64,000 nt of DNA, taken from the NCBI RefSeq assembly GCF_019263705.2, contig NZ_JADQDK010000001.1, forward strand, positions 496,001 to 560,000. The letters are read 5' to 3'. The stretch's first letter is position 1, and every line of letters begins with the position of its first letter. Under the pieces are notes generated by a model. It did not search any database. It had not been told where the DNA came from and saw only the letters and a program-made list of their open reading frames with translations. Positions 36,191 to 43,736 of this stretch are shown piece after piece. The position numbers were made by a program, and so were the translations under genes. This DNA is from Pseudonocardia abyssalis (lineage in GTDB: Bacteria; Actinomycetota; Actinomycetes; Mycobacteriales; Pseudonocardiaceae).

Positions 36191-36505
36191 TCAGCCGCCT
36201 CGGGCCGGGAGGAGCACCGTCACCACTGCGAGTACCCCGACGACGAGCACGACCGCGGACACCCCGGCCACCGCCGCCGGCGCCGCCACCCCACGGCCGT
36301 CGGCATCGCTCCCCGCGAGCACCCGCATCCGCGACGGAGCCACGACCGCGGAGCAGAGCACCCCGCTCACCAGCAACATGACGCCCGCGACGATGCCCGG
36401 CCACGACGGTGCGGCGTGCAGGACCACCGCCCCGGCCCCGATGGCGGTCCATCCGGTGCGCTGCCAGGCCAACGCGGTGCGCTCTCCCGCGACGACGGCC
36501 GGCAC
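36191..36505 (-). CDS. DUF202-family membrane protein, copy A
   Basis: A 104-residue protein with the DUF202 signature (GERTALAWQRTGWTAIGAGA) and three helices. The GTG at 36505 lies 1 bp after the YidH-like stop and gives exactly the length of copy B at 62137. It is the second of a tandem DUF202 pair, probably a membrane heterodimer. The function is unknown. Confidence 0.85.
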   Translation of the reverse strand: MPAVVAGERTALAWQRTGWTAIGAGAVVLHAAPSWPGIVAGVMLLVSGVLCSAVVAPSRMRVLAGSDADGRGVAAPAAVAGVSAVVLVVGVLAVVTVLLPARGG

Positions 36506-36506
36506 G

Positions 36507-36878
36507 TCAGCGCCCCAGCAGCAGCAGCGCGAGCACCCCGGCACCCACGACGACGATCCCCGCGGCGAGTATCCGCACCGTGGTTCCCCCGACCGCCAGC
36601 GGGAGGTCCTGGCGGATGGCGCGCTCGGCCCGGTCCCACCGCGCGTAGCTGCGCAGCGCCACGACGACGGCCAGCACCACCAGCAGCACCGCCAGGCCGT
36701 CGCGCAACGCCTCGGGGGTCAGCTCCGGGACCAGGCTGGCCAGTGCCACCCCGCCGGCGATCAGCGCGAGCGAGGTGCGGATCCAGGCCAGGAACGTCCG
36801 CTCGTTGGCCAGGGAGAACCGGTAGTCGGGGTCGTGGCCGACGTCCCGCAGCGGTGGCCGGCGCCGTGGCAGGGCCAC
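36507..36878 (-). CDS. YidH-like DUF202 membrane protein, copy A
   Basis: A 123-residue protein with the signature FSLANERTFLAWIRTSLALI and three hydrophobic helices. The N-terminus MALPRRRPPLRDVGHDPDYR is shared with copy B at 61764. GTG start. It is part of the CNNM-CNNM-YidH-DUF202-kinase block found twice, in opposite orientations, in this window. Confidence 0.88.
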   Translation of the reverse strand: MALPRRRPPLRDVGHDPDYRFSLANERTFLAWIRTSLALIAGGVALASLVPELTPEALRDGLAVLLVVLAVVVALRSYARWDRAERAIRQDLPLAVGGTTVRILAAGIVVVGAGVLALLLLGR

Positions 36879-36931
36879 TCAGTCCGCCAGACCGGGGTAC
36901 TCGGCTGTCGCGTCGTCCACGGCGTCCATCA

Positions 36932-38002
36932 TCACCGTCCCCCGGCCGGGGTGCCAGGTCGGGACGCCACGGGGGCGGCGGCCCCGTCGTGGATCTGCCC
37001 GACCAGTCGCTCCAGCACGTCCTCCAGTGCGACCACCCCGGCGAGCCCGCCCTGCGGGGCCGGGACGGCGGCCAGGTGTGCGCCGGCGTCGCGCATCACG
37101 GCCAGCGCGTCGCGCAGCGTGTCGTCACGGGAGAGCGTCGGCAGCGGGCGGGCCAGCTCGCCGGCGGTGCGGGCGTCGCCGCCACGGTGCGCCAGGGCGT
37201 CCTTGACGTGCAGGTAGCCGACCGGCTCCCCGTCCGCGCCGAGTACCGGGAAGCGGGAGAAGCCGCTGCGTGCGGTGGCCGCCTGCACCTCGCTCCCGGT
37301 CGCGTCCGCGTCGATGACGACGAGGGCGTCGCGGGGCAGCACTACTGCGTCCACCGTCAGCTCCGCGAACTCCAGCGCCCCGGTCAGCAGCTCCTCCTCG
37401 TCGTCGTCGAGCAGTCCCTCCTGCCGCGACTCGGCGATCAGCCCGGCCACCTCGTCGGTGGTGAAGGTGGTGGCGACCTCGTCCCGCGGCGTCACCTTGA
37501 GCATCCGCAGCACGAGGTTGGACACCCCGTTGAGCAGCAGGATCACCGGCTTGAGGACCATCGTGACCAGTGCCAACGGCGGCCCCAGCACCAGCGCGGC
37601 ACGCTCCGGGCCGGCGATGGCGATGTTCTTGGGCACCATCTCGCCCAGCACCATGTGCAGGAACACCACGATCGCCAGCGCGATCGCGAAGGAGACCGGG
37701 TAGACGAGCGGTTCCGGCAGTCCGACCGCCGCGAACGGCACCTCCAGCAGGTGCGCCACGGCCGGTTCCCCCACCGCACCCAGACCCAGCGAGCACGCGG
37801 TGATGCCGAGTTGCGCACACGCCATGTTCAGCGAGACGTTCTCCATGGCCCGTAGCGTGATCCTCGCCGCGCGGGAGCCGCTTTCCGCGCGGGGCTCGAT
37901 CTGGGTGCGCCGGGCCGAGATCAGGGCGAACTCGGCGCCGACGAAGAACGCGTTGCCCGCGAGCAGGGCGAGCCCGACGAGGATCGCGATGCCGTCACCC
38001 AT
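36932..38002 (-). CDS. CNNM/CorC-type membrane protein (hemolysin C family), second of pair, copy A
   Basis: A 356-residue protein: an N-terminal CNNM transmembrane domain (FFVGAEFALISARRTQIEPR, FLHMVLGEMVPKNIAIAGPE) and a paired CBS domain (SGFSRFPVLGADGEPVGYLH, GGLAGVVALEDVLERLVGQI). It lacks the C-terminal CorC domain that its partner has. Such proteins are linked to Mg2+/Co2+ transport. Its ATG overlaps the first CNNM gene by 8 bp, as in copy B. Confidence 0.92.
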   Translation of the reverse strand: MGDGIAILVGLALLAGNAFFVGAEFALISARRTQIEPRAESGSRAARITLRAMENVSLNMACAQLGITACSLGLGAVGEPAVAHLLEVPFAAVGLPEPLVYPVSFAIALAIVVFLHMVLGEMVPKNIAIAGPERAALVLGPPLALVTMVLKPVILLLNGVSNLVLRMLKVTPRDEVATTFTTDEVAGLIAESRQEGLLDDDEEELLTGALEFAELTVDAVVLPRDALVVIDADATGSEVQAATARSGFSRFPVLGADGEPVGYLHVKDALAHRGGDARTAGELARPLPTLSRDDTLRDALAVMRDAGAHLAAVPAPQGGLAGVVALEDVLERLVGQIHDGAAAPVASRPGTPAGGR

Positions 38003-39323
38003 CGACCTGCTCCGTCCCGTCGACCGACATCCCGACCCGGTCCACCCGCCAGCCGTCCATGCGTTCGACGCGCAGCTGTACGCGGTGCCCGTCGATCTCC
38101 TCGGTGACGGTGTCACCGGCCCGTGGGACCCGACCCAGCCGGTCGACGACCAGGCCGCCGAGGCTGTCGAAGTCGTCCCCCTCGGGCAGCCGGATCCCGC
38201 TGAGCTCGGCGACCTCGTCGGGGCGCAGCAGGCCCGACAGCGTCCAGCCCCCGTCGTCCGCGGGGACGGCGCGGTCGCCTCGCGCGTCGTGCTCGTCGGC
38301 GATGTCCCCGACGATCTCCTCGATCAGGTCCTCCAGCGTGACCACGCCGGCGGTGCCCCCGTACTCGTCGACGACGACGGCCATCTGCAGGCCCTGCGCA
38401 CGCAGCAGCGGCAGCAGCGGGTCCAGCTCCTGGCTGCCGGGCACCGGGAGCGGGGGGACCATCAGGTCGGCGACGGTGCGGCCACCACGCTCGGGTTCCG
38501 GCACCGCCAGCGCGTGCTTGACGTGGACGATCCCCACCACGCTGTCGACGCCCCCGCGCAGGACCGGGAACCGCGAGTGGCCGGTGCGTTCCACGGCATC
38601 GAGCACCGAATCGGCGGTGTCGGTGGTGGCCAGGAACGTCACCTGGAACCGCGGCGTCATCACGTCGGCGGCGGTGCGGTCCCCGAACGCCAGCGAGCGG
38701 GTGACAAGGTCCGCGGTCGGACCGGCCAGCACCCCCTCCTGGGCGGAGCGGCGCACCAGCGACCCCAGCTCCTGCGGGGAGCGGGCCGAACGCAGCTCCT
38801 CCTGGGGCTCGATCCCGAACAGCCGGACGATCCGGTTGGCGGTGCCGTTCAGGAAGCTCAGCAGTGGACCGACTGCCCGGGAGAAGGCCCGTTGTGGCCC
38901 GGCGACCGCCTTCGCGACGGGCAGTGGGCGCGCGATCGCGAGGTTCTTCGGCACGAGCTCGCCGAAGACCATCTGCACGAACGTCGCGAGCACCAGAGCC
39001 AGCCCGATCGCGACGGCGAGCGCGGTGGCCTCCGGTAACCCGGCCGCGGTCAGGACAGGTCCGAGCAACGTGGCCAGCGACGGCTCGGCGAGGAACCCGA
39101 CGACGAGGCTGGTCACGGTGATGCCCAGTTGAGCACCCGACAGCTGGGTCGACAGCGAGCGCAGCGCTGTCAGCACGCCGTCGGCCCCGTTGTCACCGTC
39201 CTGCGCGGCGCGCTCCACGGTGGACCGGTCGACGGTCACCAGGCTGAACTCGGCTGCGACGAACAGGGCATTGGCCGCGACGAGGGCCAGCGCGACGACC
39301 AGCAACACCCACTCGATCACCAC
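37995..39323 (-). CDS. CNNM-CBS-CorC protein (hemolysin family), first of pair, copy A
   Basis: A 442-residue protein: CNNM domain (AANALFVAAEFSLVTVDRST, then MVFGELVPKNLAIARP), tandem CBS domains (GHSRFPVLRGGVDSVVGIVH, then VVDEYGGTAGVVTLEDLIEE) and a C-terminal CorC_HlyC domain (GDDFDSLGGLVVDRLGRVPR). It is probably involved in divalent cation efflux or homeostasis at the cytoplasmic membrane. It starts at GTG 39323 (GTG 39320 also possible) behind a leader conserved in copy B. It leads the block of six coupled genes ending with the response regulator. Confidence 0.93.
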   Translation of the reverse strand: MVIEWVLLVVALALVAANALFVAAEFSLVTVDRSTVERAAQDGDNGADGVLTALRSLSTQLSGAQLGITVTSLVVGFLAEPSLATLLGPVLTAAGLPEATALAVAIGLALVLATFVQMVFGELVPKNLAIARPLPVAKAVAGPQRAFSRAVGPLLSFLNGTANRIVRLFGIEPQEELRSARSPQELGSLVRRSAQEGVLAGPTADLVTRSLAFGDRTAADVMTPRFQVTFLATTDTADSVLDAVERTGHSRFPVLRGGVDSVVGIVHVKHALAVPEPERGGRTVADLMVPPLPVPGSQELDPLLPLLRAQGLQMAVVVDEYGGTAGVVTLEDLIEEIVGDIADEHDARGDRAVPADDGGWTLSGLLRPDEVAELSGIRLPEGDDFDSLGGLVVDRLGRVPRAGDTVTEEIDGHRVQLRVERMDGWRVDRVGMSVDGTEQVDG

Positions 39324-39330
39324 AGGAGGT

Positions 39331-39396
39331 CGCGTAACGGTTCGGGATGGTCCATGCGCCCATGGAATCGGACATGAGGGACTTTCGCTCGCTGTG
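39331..39396 (-). promoter_or_regulatory. conserved 5' leader upstream of the CNNM operon, copy A
   Basis: Read on the minus strand it runs from CACAGCGAGCGAAAGTCCCT through ATGTCCGATTCC to CGAACCGTTACGCG. It matches the leader at 59235-59298 without gaps. A hairpin CCATG-GGCG-CATGG at 39352-39365 is kept in copy B with a compensating G-U pair. It is a possible cation-responsive leader RNA. Confidence 0.45.
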
Positions 39397-39422
39397 GTTC
39401 CCCGCTGATGTGCGGTGCGGGA

Positions 39423-40529
39423 TCACCACCCGACGTCGTCGTCGCCCGCGCGGTCGGGCTCCACACCGAGGGCGTCGCGGAGCCCGCGCAGCAGCCCCGT
39501 CCCGTCCGGGGCCCGCACGACCAGCGTTCCCGACGGCGCCCGTGCCGCCGTCGATCCGTCGTGATCGGAATCAGGTGGCGGATCGTCCGCGACGGCCCGC
39601 TCACGCGGTCGGGGCACGACCTGACGCAGAGCGATCGCGGCCACCCGATCAGGGTGCCGCGCGGCGAACTCACCGTAGAGGTCAGGGTCGTGCTCGCCGT
39701 CGTCACCGATGAGCACCCAACTCACCTGCGGGAAGTCCTCGACCAGACGCTCCAGCGATGACCGCTTGTGTGCCTGCCCGTCCCGGAACCACGCCCGCGG
39801 CGTGATTCCCCAGTCGGTCATGAGCAGCGGCCCGGCCGGGAACCCGCTGTGCTCCAGGAAGCGGGCCACCGGCCCCGCGAGGTTCCACGGGCCGTTGCTC
39901 AGATACACCACCGGGGCGTCGGGGTAGCGCCCGCGCAGGGCCTGGAGCAGGCCGGCCATCCCCGGCACCGCCCGGCGGCCGCCGCTGGACCGGGCCAGGG
40001 TGCGCCACACCGCCCGCAGCGGGTCGTGGAGGTTCGTCACCCATGCGGTGTCGTCGATGTCGCACACCACGCCGAGACGGGCATCGTCGGGAGCGACGTG
40101 CACGGTCGCCGTGTCGTACCGCTCACCGACGGTCAGCGTGGCGGTGGCCCGCCCCTCGGGCATTCGGACATCGAGGGTGGCGTCGACGATGCCACCCTCG
40201 TCGCTTCGCACCGTCCGTCGTGACCCACCCAGCTCCACGACGACATCCACCCCGGGCCGCTCGAGGGTCAACAACCGCTGCCAACCCGGAACCCCTCGTC
40301 GAGCCGCCGGATCGGTGGCTGTGGGTGCCAGCAGGACCCGCCCCAGCACCCGTGCACGGCCCTGCGTCCCGTATCCGGGGTAGGGCAGGACCGCTGCGGT
40401 CCAGCCTATTCGCAGGGCGACCCGGGACGCCGCCTCACGCAGTCCGGTCTCCAGCCGATACGCCGTCCTGACCAGCAATGTCGCCTTTGCGGGCGGTGGG
40501 TTCTGACCCGAATGCCTCTCCACACGCAC
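39423..40529 (-). CDS. App1-like phosphatidate phosphatase domain protein
   Basis: A 368-residue protein of the App1/DUF2183 family (HAD-like fold). The catalytic DxDxT motif is in GVVCDIDDTAWVTNL near residue 180, with later motifs in VVYLSNGPWNLAG and SWVLIGDDGEHDPDLY. The N-terminal 150 residues are a beta-rich domain seen in bacterial members. The family dephosphorylates phosphatidate in fungi; the bacterial substrate is unknown. GAGAGGAC lies 5 nt before the GTG at 40529, which was preferred over GTG 40592. Confidence 0.85.
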   Translation of the reverse strand: MRVERHSGQNPPPAKATLLVRTAYRLETGLREAASRVALRIGWTAAVLPYPGYGTQGRARVLGRVLLAPTATDPAARRGVPGWQRLLTLERPGVDVVVELGGSRRTVRSDEGGIVDATLDVRMPEGRATATLTVGERYDTATVHVAPDDARLGVVCDIDDTAWVTNLHDPLRAVWRTLARSSGGRRAVPGMAGLLQALRGRYPDAPVVYLSNGPWNLAGPVARFLEHSGFPAGPLLMTDWGITPRAWFRDGQAHKRSSLERLVEDFPQVSWVLIGDDGEHDPDLYGEFAARHPDRVAAIALRQVVPRPRERAVADDPPPDSDHDGSTAARAPSGTLVVRAPDGTGLLRGLRDALGVEPDRAGDDDVGW

Positions 40530-41680
40530 GTCCTCTCGGCGCCTGCTTCCCGGCACCTGGGTTCCACTGTGCCAGATCGGGCCCGTGGCCACCGGGTCGA
40601 GAAGGCCCGACTGGACGTCCTCCGGGCGCTCGGCGGGAGCCCGACCGGGACGGTGACGTCATCGGGTGTGGTGTTCCGCGGCGACCGCGTGATCTTCGTG
40701 CAGCTGACAGGCGCTCCGCACCCGGGCCAGGCAGCGGTACTGGGTCTGGCATCCCTGGGTGGATGGCTGTCGCCGGGATCGGTGTCGTGCTCACCACGAG
40801 TCTGAGCCTCATGATCCGCTACGGAGACGGAACCGATTGGCACGACCGGTGCCGCAGATGACGGTCGGAACCGGCTCCTGCCTGTGGCTGGGTCCCTGCC
40901 CTCTCGTGGAAGGTCGCCAGCCCGTCGCGCTCAGCGCCGTAAGGACGTCGCAGGTCGAGGGCACCGTGGCCGCGGTCCGGACGTCATCGATACAACCCCT
41001 AGCCAGGACGAGACCGCCGTTTGTAGGGGGAAGCTGCCTCTCAATGACTCTGTCAATGGAGACCGGTCATCCACGTACAACGCAGCCGTGCTGGCCATCA
41101 ACGGCGCCAGCTCAACGGGTACGCGACGCTCGCACGGACCGATGACCCCGATCTTGGTATCCGCGGCTTGACGGTTGCCGGAGGTCGGTTGATCACCTGT
41201 TCCGGAGCTTGCCGGCGCGGACGACGAGGGACTGAAGGAGTTCGCGCCGGGATCGACCGGCGCGCGCCACGACCGTCCACATGAGACACCGCGGCATCCA
41301 CGACGGCGTCTGGTCGCAGCCGGTGGCATCCAATGGAGGCATCTTGGGCAGCGGCCGCATCTCGCTCACCTGCAGGGTAAGGCCGAACAGGCCGGACACC
41401 GCACGTTTGCAAGGCAGGGGTGAGGGGTTTGCCCCCCCACCTCCCTCTATCCGCGGCATCCTCGTCGAGGTCGGACGCCGAGGGATGGTCGGCGGCCAGG
41501 AAGACATGATCGTCGACATCGCCCTGGAGCTGGCCGGCCGGAAGTAGCGAAGCCGGCGCTGGTGAGCTCGCTGCGCGGAGTGCCGCGATGCCTTGATCGT
41601 CGGCTGCGTCGCCGGGGCCTCGCTCGAGAGCCGGCGGTCTGACACACGGCGGGATGGGGTTCGAACGGGGCTCCGCCACC
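40530..41680. other. 1.15-kb region without a supported gene
   Basis: Several short open frames occur on both strands, for example 40512-40805 and 41281-41547 on plus. None has a ribosome site together with protein-like composition. Base composition is less extreme than in neighbouring genes. No tRNA, terminator or clear repeat is seen. It may be decayed sequence at a junction between the cation/phosphatase cargo and the TerD module. Confidence 0.5.
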
Positions 41681-41689
41681 GTACAAGTC

Positions 41690-41727
41690 GTGGTTGAGCC
41701 GTGGTCGGTCCGTGGTCGCGCGTGGTC
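41690..41727 (+). repeat. GTGGTC iteron cluster I
   Basis: GTGGTT/GTGGTC units start at 41690, 41701, 41712 and 41722, spacings 11, 11 and 10 bp. The cluster lies directly beyond the stop of the DUF4236-TerD gene. Confidence 0.6.
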
Positions 41728-41740
41728 GGCGGTCCGGTTC

Positions 41741-43513
41741 TCAGGTGATGTCGACGCCGTGGGCGCGGGCGAGTCCGGCGAGGCCGTCGGCCCAGCCCTG
41801 GCCGACGGAGCGGAGCTTCCAGACCGGTCGGGTGTCGTGGGTGTGGCGGTAGAGCTCGGCGAGGACCATGGCGCGGATCTGCGGGTCGGCCGGGGTGGGG
41901 ATGGTCCAGGCGGTGCTGGGGCCGGTGATGGTCAGTGCGGCGTCGTGGAGGGCTCCGCAGGTCAGGCCGGTGTCGACGTCCATGTTGATGGAGATCGCGA
42001 TGCGGCGGACGTCGTGGGGGAGTGCGGCCAGGCGCACCGAGGCGCGTTCGACGGTGTGCGTCCCCGCTGCTGTCTTGCCGAGGAGCCGGGCTGCGCCGCC
42101 TCCGGTGACGGGATGGTTGTAGAAGGCGAAGTCGGTGTCGCCGCGGACGCGCCCGTCCGTGGCGAGCAGGAGCAGGGTGAGGTCGGCGTCGGCTCCGGTG
42201 AAGCGGAAGTCGAGGGCCAGGTCGGTCTCGGCGTCGTCGGGGAGCACGAGGTTCTGGCCGGGTGTGAGGGGCTGAGCCTGCGTCGGGGCCGGAAGTGCTG
42301 GCGGGGGTTGAGCGGTCCAGTCGGCGAAGGGAACGATGGCGTAGGGGTCGACCTGTTCGGGTGCGGGCTCGGGGTGGTGGTCGTCGAGGCCGTCGTCGAT
42401 CGCGGTGTCGACCAGTGCCTGCAGGCCCGGGTTCGTGGCGGTGTCGATAGCGGTGATGCGGGTGGTGGTGGTCCTCGCGGTGCAGGTGACGTCCTCGCCC
42501 AGGTCGAGGAACCGTAGGGCGTCCTCGGGTGTGCGCAGGGTGGCGGCGGCGAGGGCGTGGCGGGTCCAGCGGCCGTGGGCGACGACGCCGAGTCGCCCGG
42601 TGTCGGGGATGCGGCTCAGGACGGCCAGGTCGACGGCGTCGACGGCGGGTGCGGTGGCGAGGGCTTCGGCGACGGTGGCGAGGACGTTGGAGCCCAAGAC
42701 GGTGAGCCACCACAGGGTGCGGTCGCGCTTGGTGAGGGTCTTGAGGGTGGGGCGGCCGGCGGAGGTCAGTGCGGGGGTCTGGTCGGGGAGGGTGTCGATG
42801 TCCTGCTGGCGCAGGACGACCGAGAGCACCGCGTCCTCGAGGCCGACCGCGCAGCCGGCGGCGGGGTTGTCGGCGAAGGCGGCGTTGACGGCGTCGCAGA
42901 CGGTCTGCTCGTCGTTGGCGAGCACGGCCTGCCACCAGGTGGCGGCGTCGCGGTCGAGGTCGTGGTGGAGGCGGGTGAGGCGGGTCTGCTCGGCGGCGAG
43001 GTAGGTCGTGGCGTCCTGGGCCGCGGCGGCGCGTGCGGCGGCTCGGGCAGATCGGGAGAACCGGCCGATGCCGCGCAGGTGGAACGCCTCGGCCTCGGCG
43101 GTGGCCCATGCCGGGGTGAGTGCGGGGGGTGGCGGGATGTCGGGTGCGTGCGCGGTGGGGAACTGCTGCAGGTGCACGCTGGTGGAGCGGCGGCGCAGCT
43201 CGCGGAGCTCGGCGATGCGGGCGTGGCGCTCGGCCTCGGCCTGGGCGCGTTCGGCGGCGCGTCGGGCGCGGTCCAGCTGCGCGGGCGAGGGGCCGGTGGA
43301 TCGGGCGCGGGGGGCGCTGCGGCGGGTGGTGGTCGTGCGGCGGCCGCTGCTCAGCGAGGTCGAGGCGAACAACGGGCCGAGGCCGCTCGAGACCCGGGTG
43401 CCACCGGACCCGACGCTGACGCGCGCGATCCGCGGCCCGGCCGAGGCCCGGACTCCGCGGGTCGACACGCGGATGCCCAGTCCGGGCACGCCGACCCGGA
43501 ACCCGAAACCCAT
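41741..43513 (-). CDS. DUF4236-TerD fusion protein
   Basis: A 590-residue protein. Residues 1-60 match DUF4236 (GFGFRVGVPGLGIRVSTRGV, then GPRIARVSVGSGGTRVSSG). A charged helical stretch follows (AERAQAEAERHARIAELREL). The middle 300 residues are unassigned. The C-terminal 190 are a TerD domain with the Ca2+-site-like GDTDFAFYNHPVTGGG and DVRRIAISINMDVDTG. TerD proteins belong to chemical-stress and phage-resistance systems. ATG 43513 puts DUF4236 at the very N-terminus as in relatives. Its neighbour upstream is another TerD fusion and both are bracketed by iterons. Confidence 0.85.
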   Translation of the reverse strand: MGFGFRVGVPGLGIRVSTRGVRASAGPRIARVSVGSGGTRVSSGLGPLFASTSLSSGRRTTTTRRSAPRARSTGPSPAQLDRARRAAERAQAEAERHARIAELRELRRRSTSVHLQQFPTAHAPDIPPPPALTPAWATAEAEAFHLRGIGRFSRSARAAARAAAAQDATTYLAAEQTRLTRLHHDLDRDAATWWQAVLANDEQTVCDAVNAAFADNPAAGCAVGLEDAVLSVVLRQQDIDTLPDQTPALTSAGRPTLKTLTKRDRTLWWLTVLGSNVLATVAEALATAPAVDAVDLAVLSRIPDTGRLGVVAHGRWTRHALAAATLRTPEDALRFLDLGEDVTCTARTTTTRITAIDTATNPGLQALVDTAIDDGLDDHHPEPAPEQVDPYAIVPFADWTAQPPPALPAPTQAQPLTPGQNLVLPDDAETDLALDFRFTGADADLTLLLLATDGRVRGDTDFAFYNHPVTGGGAARLLGKTAAGTHTVERASVRLAALPHDVRRIAISINMDVDTGLTCGALHDAALTITGPSTAWTIPTPADPQIRAMVLAELYRHTHDTRPVWKLRSVGQGWADGLAGLARAHGVDIT

Positions 43514-43670
43514 CGTCGCGCCCCCATCCACCGGGCTGCCGTCGGCGCGCCCGGAATCGGGTCGCGGTGCCGGGGCCTGGTCTCGCCCGGACATCGGGCC
43601 GGTTGACCGGCCTGTTACTCGTCGGCTGTACCGGTCGGTGGGACCAGGTGACCACGGGGCAGCGAGATAT

Positions 43671-43691
43671 GTCAGAAGGGACCCTTCTGAC
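43671..43691. promoter_or_regulatory. 21-bp perfect palindrome
   Basis: GTCAGAAGGG, one A, then CCCTTCTGAC. It lies between the two TerD-fusion genes, next to iteron cluster II and about 160 bp before the DUF4236-TerD start. It could be an operator or a compact terminator of the upstream gene. Confidence 0.5.
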
Positions 43692-43708
43692 GTGGTCCGA
43701 CCGTGGTC
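43692..43708 (+). repeat. GTGGTC iteron cluster II
   Basis: Two GTGGTC units start at 43692 and 43703, 11 bp apart, immediately beside the 21-bp palindrome in the gap between the two TerD-fusion genes. Confidence 0.55.
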
Positions 43709-43736
43709 GGTGCGGAACGGGGGCGTTCCGGTTAGC

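Noticed and set aside
40478..41547. Short frames at 40478-40861, 40512-40805 and 41281-41547
   Set aside because: They lack ribosome sites, conserved domains and typical composition.
41650..41690. tRNA-like T-loop (GGTTCGAAC) near the TerD gene
   Set aside because: The five-base T-stem cannot pair and no acceptor, D or anticodon arm can be built on either strand.
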